From positions 809,164 to 873,163 of the forward strand of contig NZ_BNBR01000002.1 of NCBI RefSeq assembly GCF_014656055.1: DNA of 64,000 bases, in the 5' to 3' direction. The notes beneath the pieces are model-generated. The model had not been told where the DNA came from and did not search any database. It saw nothing but the letters and a program-made list of their open reading frames with translations. Within the stretch, counting starts at the first letter, position 1. The number at the start of each line of letters is the position of its first letter. Source of the DNA: Streptomyces griseosporeus. Its GTDB lineage: Bacteria; Actinomycetota; Actinomycetes; Streptomycetales; Streptomycetaceae. Of the stretch, positions 33,568 to 41,486 are shown piece after piece. A program made the translations under genes and the position numbers.

Positions 33568-33848
33568 GCCGCACCGCCCTTGCCCGTGCGGCCGAACTGC
33601 TCGTCCAGGACGGACAGCCGGCGCCAGTACTCGTCCTCGTCGATGTCGCCGGCCGCGAAGCGGCGGCCGAGCAGCGTGATCGGCGAGTCGTCGGGTGCCG
33701 GGGGCCGTCCGGGGCCGCCGCCGCGGCGCCCGCGCCAGGCCGTGCGGCGCAGGAGCGTGACGGCGCCGGCCACGACGGCCGCCCAGATCAGCGGGAGGAA
33801 CAGGATCCACGGGCCGGGTCCGCCGTCCCAGTGCGCGAGGGTCTGCAT
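33564..33848 (-). CDS. Small SHOCT-domain membrane protein
   Basis: 94 residues from ATG 33848. CAGGGAG lies nine bases upstream; ATG 33857 is in frame but touches that site. One hydrophobic helix near the N-terminus (WILFLPLIWAAVVAGAVTLL) is followed by a basic region and a C-terminal SHOCT motif (ITLLGRRFAAGDIDEDEYWR RL). First gene of the ABC operon, overlapping the ATPase start by four bases. SHOCT proteins are thought to mediate oligomerisation. No more is known here. Confidence 0.8.
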   Translation of the reverse strand: MQTLAHWDGGPGPWILFLPLIWAAVVAGAVTLLRRTAWRGRRGGGPGRPPAPDDSPITLLGRRFAAGDIDEDEYWRRLSVLDEQFGRTGKGGAA

Positions 33849-34005
33849 CTCGGTCATCTCCCTGACAGGTCGTTTCCGGTGGTGCTTCGAGACTCGCGTC
33901 GTGAGGGTGGTCGTGTCGTCGTACGGCCAGCGGCCGTGCGCGTACCCCGCCGGGAGTACGACGGACGGTGCCGGCTGCTTCCCTCGCCGGCGAAGACTGG
34001 ACTCT

Positions 34006-34023
34006 GTAACTACTGGTATGTAC
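34006..34023. promoter_or_regulatory. Possible TetR operator in the divergent intergenic region
   Basis: GTAACTAC-TG-GTATGTAC is an imperfect inverted repeat (six of eight positions paired) just before the TetR start and 158 bases from the ABC operon start. Position and symmetry fit autoregulation and repression of the divergent operon. Not otherwise supported. Confidence 0.35.
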
Positions 34024-34032
34024 GGTGAGGGC

Positions 34033-34650
34033 ATGAGCACAGCGGACCGCCTCATCGAGTCCACCCGTGAGCTGCTCTGGGAGCGCGGCTATGTGGGCAC
34101 CAGCCCCAAGGCGATCCTGGAGCGCGCGGGTGCCGGACAGGGCAGCATGTACCACCACTTCAAGGGCAAGCCGGATCTCGCGCTGGCCGCGATCCGGCGC
34201 ACCGCCGAGGAGTTGCTCGGCACGGCCGAGGAGGTGCTGGGCGGGCCGGGCACGCCGTACGAGCGGATCGAGGCCTATCTCCTGCGTGAGCGCGACGTGT
34301 TGCGCGGCTGCCCGGTCGGGCGGCTGACGATGGACCCCGACGTCGTCGCCAGCGACGAGCTGCGCGCGCCCGTCGACGCGACGATCGCCCGGATCAGGGA
34401 GCGGATCGCCCGGATCGTCGAAGAGGGCAAGCGGCAGGGGCAGTTCGCGGCGCACCTCGACGGCGAGGAGGTGGCCGCGGCGGTCCTCGCGACCGTGCAG
34501 GGCGGGTACGTCCTCGCCCGCGCGTCGGGTTCCCCCGCGGCCTTCGACGCCGGGGTGCGGGGGCTGCTCGCGCTGCTGCGGCCGGCCGCCGAGGACGGTA
34601 CGACCACCGAGCGGGACGCGCACGTCGACCCCGCCGGTCACGGCGCCTGA
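34033..34650 (+). CDS. TetR-family transcriptional regulator
   Basis: 205 residues from ATG 34033 (ATG 34018 also in frame). N-terminal TetR helix-turn-helix: TADRLIESTRELLWERGYVG, SPKAILERAGAGQGSMYHHF, then KGKPDLALAAI. The ligand domain contains the Cys-x-x-G motif (LRGCPVGRLTMDPDVVASDE) seen in the LmrA/YxaF-like TetR group. It is divergent from the ABC exporter operon and reads straight into DUF4865 and phosphotriesterase genes, so it likely controls both sides. Confidence 0.85.
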   Translation: MSTADRLIESTRELLWERGYVGTSPKAILERAGAGQGSMYHHFKGKPDLALAAIRRTAEELLGTAEEVLGGPGTPYERIEAYLLRERDVLRGCPVGRLTMDPDVVASDELRAPVDATIARIRERIARIVEEGKRQGQFAAHLDGEEVAAAVLATVQGGYVLARASGSPAAFDAGVRGLLALLRPAAEDGTTTERDAHVDPAGHGA

Positions 34651-34661
34651 GGAGGCGATCG

Positions 34662-35246
34662 ATGCACGCCATGCAGTACGAGATCACCCTGCCCGCCGAC
34701 TACGACATGGGGATCGTCCGGGACCGGGTGGCCCGCAAGGGGCATCTGCTCGACGACTGGCCGGGGCTCGGCCTCAAGGCGTACCTGATGCGGGAGCGCG
34801 GGGTGCACGGCTCGCCCGTCAACGCGTACGCGCCGTTCTACCTGTGGAACACCGCGGAGGGCATGAACGCCTTCCTGTGGGGCGGCGCGTTCCAGGGCGT
34901 GGCCGACGACTTCGGGCGGCCGGCCGTGCGGCAGTGGGCGGGGCTCGCCCTTGAGGAGGGCGGTGCCGCAGGCTCCCCCGCCGTCGTCGCCGTACGCCGC
35001 CGGGAGCGGGTGCCTGACGGGGTGGTGCTGTCGGAGGTCATGGCGGAGGCGGTGGCCGAGGCAGGGCGGCTGGCGCGGGAGGACGGCGCGCTGCTCGCGG
35101 CGGCCGCCGTGGACGCACGCAGCTGGGAGCTGGTGCACTTCTCGCTGTGGGAGCACGACACGCCGAAGGCGCAGGGGGACGTGTTCCGGGTGCTGCACCT
35201 GTCGGCGCCGGAGCTGGGGGCGCTGCCGCGGGGGCGGCAGTGGTGA
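34662..35246 (+). CDS. DUF4865 family protein
   Basis: 194 residues from ATG 34662 with GGAGG well placed. Starts MHAMQYEITLPADYDMGIVR, then ARKGHLLDDWPGLGLKAYLM, APFYLWNTAEGMNAFLWGGA and FQGVADDFGRPAVRQWAGLA. These are the recognisable DUF4865 blocks, a family usually found next to TetR regulators and hydrolases. Possibly a ferredoxin-like dimeric alpha/beta-barrel (EthD/ABM-like); no catalytic role is known. The stop overlaps the start of the next gene (GTGA), so the two are translationally coupled. Confidence 0.8.
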   Translation: MHAMQYEITLPADYDMGIVRDRVARKGHLLDDWPGLGLKAYLMRERGVHGSPVNAYAPFYLWNTAEGMNAFLWGGAFQGVADDFGRPAVRQWAGLALEEGGAAGSPAVVAVRRRERVPDGVVLSEVMAEAVAEAGRLAREDGALLAAAAVDARSWELVHFSLWEHDTPKAQGDVFRVLHLSAPELGALPRGRQW

Positions 35247-36157
35247 GTGCCGTCCGTACGGTGCTGGGGGATCTGCCGCCGGCGGAGCTGGGGGTGTGCG
35301 ACGCGCACGACCACCTGTTCTTCGCCAGCCCCCGGCTGCCCGGGGAGGAACTGCGCAGCGGGTCGGCGGCGCGGGCCGAGCTGGCGGCGTTCCGCGCGGT
35401 CGGCGGGGGTGCCGTGGTGCAGTGGACGCCGTACGGGCTGGGGCGGCGGGCCGCCGATCTGCCCGCGCTGGCACGGGAGTCGGGGGTGCACATCGTGGCC
35501 GCGACCGGGCTGCACCAGGACGTGCACTACGACGAGCGGGTGCTGAAGGAGCTGCGCGGCCGGCTGGCGGAGGTGTTCGTCGCCGAACTCACCGACGGCA
35601 TCGGCACGTCGGGCGTGCGCGCCGGGCTGATCAAGGTGGCGGGCGGCTTCCACGCCCTGGACGCGCACGCGCGCTGGACGATGACCGCGGCGGCCGAGGC
35701 GCATCACGCGACCGGCGCCCCCGTCGCCGTCCATCTGGAGCTGGGGACGGGGGCGCTGGACGTACTGGACCTGCTGTGCGGCGAGTTGGGGGTGGAGCCG
35801 CACCGGGTGGTGCTCGGGCACCTCAACCGCTCCCCCGACCCCGTGGTGCACCGGCAGGCCGCGCGATCCGGCTGCTACCTGGCCTTCGACGGGCCGTCAC
35901 GCGCCAACCACGCCACCGACTGGCGGATGCCGGACGCCGTGCGCGCCCTCGCCGACGCGGGGCACGGCGACCGGCTGCTGCTCGGCGGCGACACGACGAC
36001 CGCCTCCGCGCGGTCGGTGAACGGCGGGCCCGGGATGCCCTACCTGCTGCGCCGGGTCGCGCCCCGGCTGGCGGCGGCGGTGGGCGAGGAGCTGGTGCGC
36101 GGGATCCTCACGGAGAACCCGGGCCGGGCCTTCGGCGTGGCGTGGCGCCGGCCCTGA
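35243..36157 (+). CDS. Phosphotriesterase-family metal hydrolase
   Basis: 304 residues from GTG 35243. TIM-barrel amidohydrolase of the PTE/PHP-like group. Metal residues: HxH in VCDAHDHLFFA, bridging Lys in RAGLIKVAGGFHALD, His in PVAVHLELGTGA and VVLGHLNRSPDPVV, Asp in LLLGGDTTTASARSV. Close relatives are lactonases or esterases rather than organophosphate hydrolases. It is coupled to DUF4865, whose function is likewise unknown. The substrate may be a lactone-type signal or xenobiotic, judging only from the TetR/exporter neighbours. Confidence 0.82.
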   Translation: MSAVRTVLGDLPPAELGVCDAHDHLFFASPRLPGEELRSGSAARAELAAFRAVGGGAVVQWTPYGLGRRAADLPALARESGVHIVAATGLHQDVHYDERVLKELRGRLAEVFVAELTDGIGTSGVRAGLIKVAGGFHALDAHARWTMTAAAEAHHATGAPVAVHLELGTGALDVLDLLCGELGVEPHRVVLGHLNRSPDPVVHRQAARSGCYLAFDGPSRANHATDWRMPDAVRALADAGHGDRLLLGGDTTTASARSVNGGPGMPYLLRRVAPRLAAAVGEELVRGILTENPGRAFGVAWRRP

Positions 36158-36285
36158 TCCCTCCTCGGCGGGGCGGGCGTTGGCCCGATCCTGTCGGTGC
36201 GTGGCCCGCGGGGTGGCTGCGGGCCGGGGCCGGTCCGGCGCACCCTGGCGGGGACAACAGAACCGCAGGTGAGGAGCACAGAACG

Positions 36286-36465
36286 ATGGCACTGGAGATG
36301 CGCGACCGCTGCGAGCGCTGTACGACCGCGGCCCTGCCGGCCGACGCGCCGGCCCGCATCTGCTCCTACGAGTGCACCTTCTGCGTGCCGTGCGCCGAGG
36401 CGATGCACGACGTGTGCCCCAACTGCGGCGGCGAACTGGTCCCCCGGCCGCGCCGGACCGGCTGA
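36286..36465 (+). CDS. DUF1272 small zinc-ribbon-like protein
   Basis: 59 residues from ATG 36286 (GAGGAG upstream). Eight Cys are arranged in pairs: MRDRCERC, ICSYECTFCVPCAEAM and HDVCPNCGGELVPRP. This is the DUF1272 pattern of a small double zinc-ribbon. Function unknown. The gene ends inside a palindrome shared with the convergent flavoprotein gene. Confidence 0.85.
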   Translation: MALEMRDRCERCTTAALPADAPARICSYECTFCVPCAEAMHDVCPNCGGELVPRPRRTG

Positions 36466-36482
36466 CCGCGGCGGTCAGCCGG
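36458..36482. terminator. Bidirectional terminator carrying both convergent stop codons
   Basis: Perfect inverted repeat with 12-bp arms (CCGGCTGACCGC at 36458-36469, partner at 36471-36482) and a single central G. The TGA of the DUF1272 gene (36463-36465) lies in the left arm and that of the flavoprotein gene (complement of 36475-36477) in the right arm. Confidence 0.7.
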
Positions 36483-36894
36483 GCTGGTCGCTGTCCTTCA
36501 GTCCGCCCCAGCCGTGCCAGCGGTCGACCTCGATCCAGGCGCTCACCCGGGCGCGTTCCCGGTTGCCGTAGGGGCGGCCGGTGTAGTGCCGGGAGATGCG
36601 GTCGATGTCGGCCAGCCCCTCGTCGTCGTACATCTCGGCGACCCGGCCGATGAGGGTGACGTGCGTGTACCAGCCGTCGGCGTCGAGGACGGTGAGCGTC
36701 ACGCGCGGATCGCGGCGCAGGTGTTTCAGGCGGACGCGGCCCTCGTCGAGGCTGATCAGCACGCGGCCGTCGTCCCACACGTACCAGGTGGGCGTGGAGA
36801 CGGGCGTCCCGTCGGCGCGCAGGGTGGCCATCACGCAGGGGTTGGGGCGGCCGAGCAGCTCCACGGCCTTCGGCGGCAGGGGCGGCCTGGACAT
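36475..36894 (-). CDS. Pyridoxamine 5'-phosphate oxidase-like (PPOX, probable F420-dependent) protein
   Basis: 139 residues from ATG 36894. Split-barrel flavin/deazaflavin fold: PNPCVMATLRADGTPVSTPT, WYVWDDGRVLISL, then RLKHLRRDPRVTLTVLDADG. This matches the PPOX class of F420-dependent actinobacterial oxidoreductases (TIGR03618-like). It probably reduces a small molecule with F420H2 or FMNH2. The substrate is unknown. It ends in the palindrome shared with DUF1272. Confidence 0.82.
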   Translation of the reverse strand: MSRPPLPPKAVELLGRPNPCVMATLRADGTPVSTPTWYVWDDGRVLISLDEGRVRLKHLRRDPRVTLTVLDADGWYTHVTLIGRVAEMYDDEGLADIDRISRHYTGRPYGNRERARVSAWIEVDRWHGWGGLKDSDQPG

Positions 36895-36942
36895 GTGCGG
36901 TCTCCTCTCGGTGGACGGACGTTCCTCGGGGAGCGTGTTCCC

Positions 36943-37842
36943 TCAGTGGCCGCTCTGCTCGTCGAAGCTGGCGAAATACGCGGCGGCCATGTCCTCGTCG
37001 GCGTGGCCCTGTGCCGCGGCCCGCTCCAGCCGGGCGGCGCTCGCGGCGGCCACGTCGAGCCGGACGCCGTTCGCCTCGCCGGCGGCAACGATCAGCCGGG
37101 CGTCCTTGGCGGCGGTCGCCACCGCGAACTGAGGCGGGGTCAGCCGGTCGCCGAGGACCAGGTCCGCCTTGGCGTGCAGATAGCCCATGTCGAGCGGGCC
37201 GCCGGCGATCAGCTCGAAGAACCGCTGCGGGTCGACGCCGAGCGCCTTGGACAGGGCCAGGGCTTCACCGGTCGCGGCGGTCGCCGCGAGGACCCAGCTG
37301 TTGGCGACGAGCTTGAGCCGTGTCGCGCCGGCCTCGGCGCCGTCCTCGCCGGTCCAGACGGTGCGGGCGCCGATGGCGTCGAGCACCGGGACGACCTTGG
37401 GGCGTTCGTCGGCGGGTCCCGCGGCCAGCACGGTGAGCTGCCCGGCCTCGGCGGGCTGCCGGGTGCCGAGCACGGGGGCGTCGAAGAAGACCAGGCCGTG
37501 CTCGCGGGCGAAGGCGGCCAGGGCGGGGACGGACTCCAGGCCCGCGGTGGTGGACTGCACCCAGGCGGTGCCGGACCGCAGGGCGGGCGCCGCGTCGCGC
37601 ATCACGGCGAGCGCGGCGTCACCGTCGTAGAGCATCGTCAGGACGACGTCGGCGTCCCGGACCGCCTCGGCCGGGGTGGCGGCCACGGTCGCCCCGTCGG
37701 CGGTGAGCGGTTCGGCCTTGGCGCGGGTGCGGTTCCACACGCGGACGGAGTGCCCGGCGCGGGCCAGGTTGCGGGCCATCGCGGCGCCCATGATGCCGGT
37801 GCCCAGGACGCTCACGGTGAGTTTGTCGGTCATGGTCTGCAT
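36943..37842 (-). CDS. NAD(P)-dependent 3-hydroxyisobutyrate dehydrogenase-like oxidoreductase
   Basis: 299 residues from ATG 37842 (GAGG four bases upstream; ATG 37833 also possible). Rossmann motif SVLGTGIMGAAMARNLARAG, catalytic Lys region LKLVANSWVLAATAATGEAL, substrate loop FFDAPVLGTRQPAEAGQLTV. This is the beta-hydroxyacid dehydrogenase family (GarR/MmsB/GLYR). It reduces or oxidises a short hydroxyacid or semialdehyde. The substrate is not determined. It is divergent from the TetR gene at 37967, and the shared operator-like motif at 37931-37950 lies between them. Confidence 0.85.
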   Translation of the reverse strand: MQTMTDKLTVSVLGTGIMGAAMARNLARAGHSVRVWNRTRAKAEPLTADGATVAATPAEAVRDADVVLTMLYDGDAALAVMRDAAPALRSGTAWVQSTTAGLESVPALAAFAREHGLVFFDAPVLGTRQPAEAGQLTVLAAGPADERPKVVPVLDAIGARTVWTGEDGAEAGATRLKLVANSWVLAATAATGEALALSKALGVDPQRFFELIAGGPLDMGYLHAKADLVLGDRLTPPQFAVATAAKDARLIVAAGEANGVRLDVAAASAARLERAAAQGHADEDMAAAYFASFDEQSGH

Positions 37843-37930
37843 GTTCCTCTACGACTCGTGTCGATGCGTGGCGACGCGTACGCCCCGTACCTGTTCCGTA
37901 CCTGACTCGTACTGCCGCACCCGAAGATAC

Positions 37931-37950
37931 TTGACTGATCGTTCCGGAAA
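37931..37950. promoter_or_regulatory. Operator-like motif shared with the SDR promoter
   Basis: TTGACTGATCGTTCCGGAAA lies between the dehydrogenase and the tetR genes, 17 bases before the tetR start. The same sequence with two changes recurs at 38600-38619. The centre (GATC/CGATCG) is palindromic. It is the probable binding site of the adjacent TetR protein and could overlap the promoter -35 (TTGACT). Confidence 0.6.
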
Positions 37951-37966
37951 ACACTACCGTCGCCGC

Positions 37967-38551
37967 ATGGCCCGCACCAAGGAATTCGACCCCGACGCCG
38001 TCCTGCAGTCGGCCCTGGAGCTGTTCTGGGAGCGGGGGTACGAGGCGACGTCGATGGCCGACCTCGTCGAGCGCCTGGGCATCGGACGCGCGAGCATCTA
38101 CGCCACCTACGGCAACAAGCGCGACCTGTACCTCAAGGCGCTGGACCGGTACGGCGAGCTGCGCTGCGGGCCGCTGGCGCGCGAGTTGTCCGAGCCGGGG
38201 CCGGCGTTGCCCGCGGTACGGGCGGTGGTGCGCCGGTTCGCTGACGAGGCCGCCGACGAGGCCTGCCGCGCCCGGGGCTGCCTCGTCACCAACACCGCCG
38301 CGGAACTGGCCCCGCACGACAGCGCCGCCGCCCGCCGGGTGGAGCTGAGCTGGACGCACCTGGAGACGCTGCTGCACTCGGCGCTGCTGCGCGCCCAGGC
38401 GCAGGGCGAGTTGCCGGAGGAGCGCGACGCGCGGGCGCTCGCCCGCATGCTGCTGGTGCTCCTGCAGGGCCTGCGGGTCGTCGGCAAGGCGTCGAGCGAC
38501 CCGGCCCTGGTGCGCGACGCGGCGGAGCAGGCCCTCGTCCTGCTGGACTGA
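37967..38551 (+). CDS. TetR-family transcriptional regulator
   Basis: 194 residues from ATG 37967. HTH: FDPDAVLQSALELFWERGYE, SMADLVERLGIGRASIYATY, then GNKRDLYLKALDRYG. The C-terminal domain has CRARGCLVTNTAAELAPHDS, the TetR_C_16/AcrR-like YxaF motif with a Cys pair. It is flanked by two oxidoreductase genes (one divergent, one downstream) whose promoters share a motif, so it probably represses both. A clean intrinsic terminator follows. Confidence 0.88.
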   Translation: MARTKEFDPDAVLQSALELFWERGYEATSMADLVERLGIGRASIYATYGNKRDLYLKALDRYGELRCGPLARELSEPGPALPAVRAVVRRFADEAADEACRARGCLVTNTAAELAPHDSAAARRVELSWTHLETLLHSALLRAQAQGELPEERDARALARMLLVLLQGLRVVGKASSDPALVRDAAEQALVLLD

Positions 38552-38561
38552 CGCGGAAACC

Positions 38562-38586
38562 GGGCGCCGTCATCGGCGCCCTTTTT
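38562..38586 (+). terminator. Intrinsic terminator after tetR
   Basis: GGGCGCCG, loop TCAT, CGGCGCCC, then TTTTT. A classic factor-independent terminator with an 8-bp GC stem and a T-run, rare in this genus. Confidence 0.85.
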
Positions 38587-38599
38587 ACCGACTCTATAT

Positions 38600-38619
38600 T
38601 TGACCGATCGTTCTGGAAA
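38600..38619 (+). promoter_or_regulatory. Second copy of the operator-like motif, upstream of the SDR gene
   Basis: TTGACCGATCGTTCTGGAAA differs from 37931-37950 at two of 20 positions. It lies after the tetR terminator and 37 bases before the SDR start, so the SDR gene has its own promoter controlled by the same regulator. Confidence 0.6.
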
Positions 38620-38656
38620 GTGGTGGGGGCACGTCCCCCTCCGGGAGAGGAACCCC

Positions 38657-39424
38657 ATGTCCGGCAACCGCTTCTCCGGCCGCACCGCCCTCGTCACCGG
38701 CGCCGGTTCCGGTATCGGCCGGGCCGTCGCGCTCGCCTTCGCCGCCGAGGGCGCCCGGGTCGTCGTGGCCGGCCGGTCCCGCGCGCCGCTGGAGGAGACC
38801 GTGGCGCTCGTCGAGCGGGCCGGCGGCACGGCCGTCGCCGAGGTCGCCGACATCAGCCGGGCCGCGGAGGCGGAGGCTCTGGTGGGCGCGGTCGTCGAGC
38901 GGTTCTGCTCGCTCGACGTCGCCGTGAACAACGCGGGCGTCTTCCACGGCGGTGGACCCCTCGACGAACTCGCCGAGGCCGACTGGCGTGCCCTCCTCGA
39001 CGTCAACGTCACCGGCGCCTTCCTCGCCCTGCGGGCCGAGGTCCGGCAGATGCGCGCCCAGTCCGGCGGCGGGGCGATCGTGAACGTCGCCTCGGTCCTC
39101 GGCCGGCACCGGCAGGCGCCGGGCACGGTGGCCTACGGCGCGAGCAAGGCGGCCGTCGCCGCCCTCACCCGCGGGGCCGCCCTGGAGTACATCGCCGACG
39201 GCGTGCGCATCAACGCGGTCAGCCCCGGCCCCTCCGACACCGCCATGTCCCTGCGGTCCGGCGAGACCGAGGCCGAGCGCGACGCCCGGATGAAGGAGCA
39301 GTCCCCGCTGGGGCGGGTGTCCTCCACGCAGGAGGTGGCGGACGCGGTGCTCTATCTGGCGTCCGACGCGGCGGCGTCCCTGGTGGGCACGGACCTGGTG
39401 ATCGACGGCGGGGCCTCGCTGTAG
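38657..39424 (+). CDS. SDR-family oxidoreductase
   Basis: 255 residues from ATG 38657 (GAGAGG upstream). Classical SDR: TGAGSGIG NAD(P) motif near residue 14, VAVNNAGVF, catalytic Ser in VASVLGRHR, YGASK motif in GTVAYGASKAAVAALTRGAA, and a glycine-rich end (VGTDLVIDGGASL). Arg in VVVAGRSRAP suggests NADP preference. The substrate is unknown. Induction is expected when the upstream TetR is released, through the motif at 38600. Confidence 0.88.
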   Translation: MSGNRFSGRTALVTGAGSGIGRAVALAFAAEGARVVVAGRSRAPLEETVALVERAGGTAVAEVADISRAAEAEALVGAVVERFCSLDVAVNNAGVFHGGGPLDELAEADWRALLDVNVTGAFLALRAEVRQMRAQSGGGAIVNVASVLGRHRQAPGTVAYGASKAAVAALTRGAALEYIADGVRINAVSPGPSDTAMSLRSGETEAERDARMKEQSPLGRVSSTQEVADAVLYLASDAAASLVGTDLVIDGGASL

Positions 39425-39441
39425 AAGTCCCGGGGTCTCGC

Positions 39442-40686
39442 CTAGCGTGCGCCGAGCGCTCCCAGCGGATCGTCCAGCACCGGCTGCCACGCCAGCTCCG
39501 CCGCGCCGACCAGGCTGTTGTGGTCGAGGGAGCAGGCGAGGATGGGCACGCCGCCGCTGCGGCCCCACAGGCTGCGGTCGGCGACGACCGCGCGCAGCCG
39601 CTCGGGGTCGGCGTCCAGCAGGGTGCGGTGCAGGCCACCGAGGATGATCCGGTCGGGATTGAGGATGTTGACCAGGCCGGCCAGGCCCAGGCCGAGCCGG
39701 TCGATGAGGGTCTCGACGGCCGCGCGGACCGCCGGGTCGTCGTACTCGTCGCGGATGAGGTCCTTCGCCTGCTGGAGCAGCGACACCTCGGGGCCGGGGT
39801 CGCGGCCCGCCGTGGTGAGCAGGGCCAGCGGGTCGGCCTCGACGTCCAGGCAGCCGCGGCTGCCGCAGTGGCAGGGGCGGCCCTCGGGGTTGACGGTGAG
39901 GTGGCCGACCTCCAGGGCGAGCCCGGCGCTGCCGGTGTGCAGCCGCCCGTCCAGCACCAGCGCGCCGCCGACGCCGCGGTGCCCGGTGGCCACGCACAGC
40001 AGGTCGCGGGCGCCGCGCCCGGCGCCGTGCCGGTGCTCGGCGAGCGCGGCCAGGTTGACGTCGTTGGCGGCGAAGGCGGGCCCGGTCAGGCCGGCCTCGC
40101 GCACGCAGTCCGCGAAGATCTCCCGCACCGGCGCACCCACCGGCCAGGCCAGGTGCAGGGGGTTGAGGGCGAGGCCCTCCGGCTCGGCGACCGCCGACGG
40201 CACGGCGAGCCCGGCGCCCACACAGCGCCGCCCGGTCTCGCGCAGCAGTTGCGCGCCGGCCTCCACGACCGAGCCGAGGACCTTGGCGGGGTCCTCCTCG
40301 ACCGTCTCACAGCCCGGCGCGGTCGCGACGATCCGGCCGCCGAGGCCGACCAGCGCGGCGCGGAAGCCGTCGGAGTGGACCTGGGCGGCGAGCGCCACCG
40401 GGCCGTCCTCGGCGACGCTCAGCCGGTGCGAGGGGCGGCCCTGGGAGCCGGACGGGGCGCTGGGGCGGGCGTCGACCCGGATCAGCCCGAGGGCCTCCAG
40501 TTCCGCGGCGACCGCCCCGGCCGTGGCGCGGGTGACGCCGAGTTCGGCGGTGAGGACCGCGCGGGTCGGGGCCCGCCCGGTGTGCACGAGCTCCAGCGCG
40601 GGACCGAGCGCGCCGCGCCCCCGGTCCAACCGCGCCCTGGGGGTGGTCCCTTCCCCCGTCGGCCGGGGGTCCGCCTTGCCGCTCAT
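39442..40686 (-). CDS. ROK-family transcriptional regulator / sugar kinase-like
   Basis: 414 residues from ATG 40686. N-terminal winged helix (PTRAVLTAELGVTRATAGAV, ELEALGLIRV) then a ROK actin-like domain (AFAANDVNLAALAEHRHGAG, GHRGVGGALVLDGRLHTG). The zinc-binding ROK signature is intact: GHLTVNPEGRPCHCGSRGCL. NagC/XylR-type regulators of this layout respond to sugars or sugar phosphates. No sugar operon directly adjoins it, although a SIS/aldolase operon lies 3 kb away. Confidence 0.86.
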   Translation of the reverse strand: MSGKADPRPTGEGTTPRARLDRGRGALGPALELVHTGRAPTRAVLTAELGVTRATAGAVAAELEALGLIRVDARPSAPSGSQGRPSHRLSVAEDGPVALAAQVHSDGFRAALVGLGGRIVATAPGCETVEEDPAKVLGSVVEAGAQLLRETGRRCVGAGLAVPSAVAEPEGLALNPLHLAWPVGAPVREIFADCVREAGLTGPAFAANDVNLAALAEHRHGAGRGARDLLCVATGHRGVGGALVLDGRLHTGSAGLALEVGHLTVNPEGRPCHCGSRGCLDVEADPLALLTTAGRDPGPEVSLLQQAKDLIRDEYDDPAVRAAVETLIDRLGLGLAGLVNILNPDRIILGGLHRTLLDADPERLRAVVADRSLWGRSGGVPILACSLDHNSLVGAAELAWQPVLDDPLGALGAR

Positions 40687-40710
40687 GAGGGGGAGTCTCC
40701 CATGATCCGC

Positions 40711-41376
40711 TCATCCGGTGGCGGCGGGGAAGCCGCTCACCCTCAAGGTGAGGTTCAGCCGGCCCCGCAGACCGAGCCCGGGCGGTGCCGTGCCGGGGTG
40801 GACGCGCGGCACGCCGTGGTGGGCGAGCCGGGAGGGGCCGCCGAAGACGAACAGGTCGCCGCTGCGCAGCTCCACGTCCGTCCAGGGGCGGGTGCGGGTC
40901 TCCGGGTTGCCGAAGCGGAAGACGCAGCTGTCGCCGAGGCTGAGGGAGACGACGGGGGCGGTGGAGCGTTCGTCGGCGTCGCGGTGCAGGCCCATCCGGG
41001 CGTCGCCGTCGTAGAAGTTGACGAGCGCGATGTCGTAAGCGGCGCCCTCCGCCTCCTCGGGGCCCAGCGTGTCGGCCACCGCGCGGCGGCCCAGCTCACC
41101 CAGCCAGGCGGGGAACGGCTTCACGGGCGCGCCGTCGCCGTCGACGACCGTACGGGCGTAGCCGTACGGGTACCAGTGCCAGCCGAGACACACCTGGCGG
41201 GCGGTCATCGTCCCGCCGCCGGGGGTGCGCACGGTGCGCAGGCCGGCCGGCGGGCGCGCCCACTGCCGGCAGGAGTCCAGGAGACGGCGCTGGGCGTCGG
41301 GATCGAGCCAGTCCGGCATGTGCACCGCGCCGGGAGCGATCACGGTGCGCTCGCGGGGGAACAGCTCGGCTTCCAT
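40711..41376 (-). CDS. alkB: Alpha-ketoglutarate-dependent dioxygenase AlkB
   Basis: 221 residues from ATG 41376. AlkB fold: VNFYDGDARMGLHRDADERS gives the iron-binding HxD, and FGGPSRLAHHGVPRVHPG the distal His. RGRLNLTLRVSG ends with the arginines that bind 2-oxoglutarate and substrate. The CLGWHWYPYGYARTVVDGD block is the nucleotide-recognition lid. It repairs alkylated DNA bases by oxidative demethylation. No adaptive-response gene (ada/alkA) is adjacent. Confidence 0.9.
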   Translation of the reverse strand: MEAELFPRERTVIAPGAVHMPDWLDPDAQRRLLDSCRQWARPPAGLRTVRTPGGGTMTARQVCLGWHWYPYGYARTVVDGDGAPVKPFPAWLGELGRRAVADTLGPEEAEGAAYDIALVNFYDGDARMGLHRDADERSTAPVVSLSLGDSCVFRFGNPETRTRPWTDVELRSGDLFVFGGPSRLAHHGVPRVHPGTAPPGLGLRGRLNLTLRVSGFPAATG

Positions 41377-41486
41377 GGCTCCATGCTCCCGCGTCCCTGC
41401 GCCCGGCTTCCGCGTCCCTCGCCCCTTGGGCCCCGCCCCATGCTCCCGCACCCGCCCTGAGCTGCGGCTCCGCTAGCCTTGTCGCG

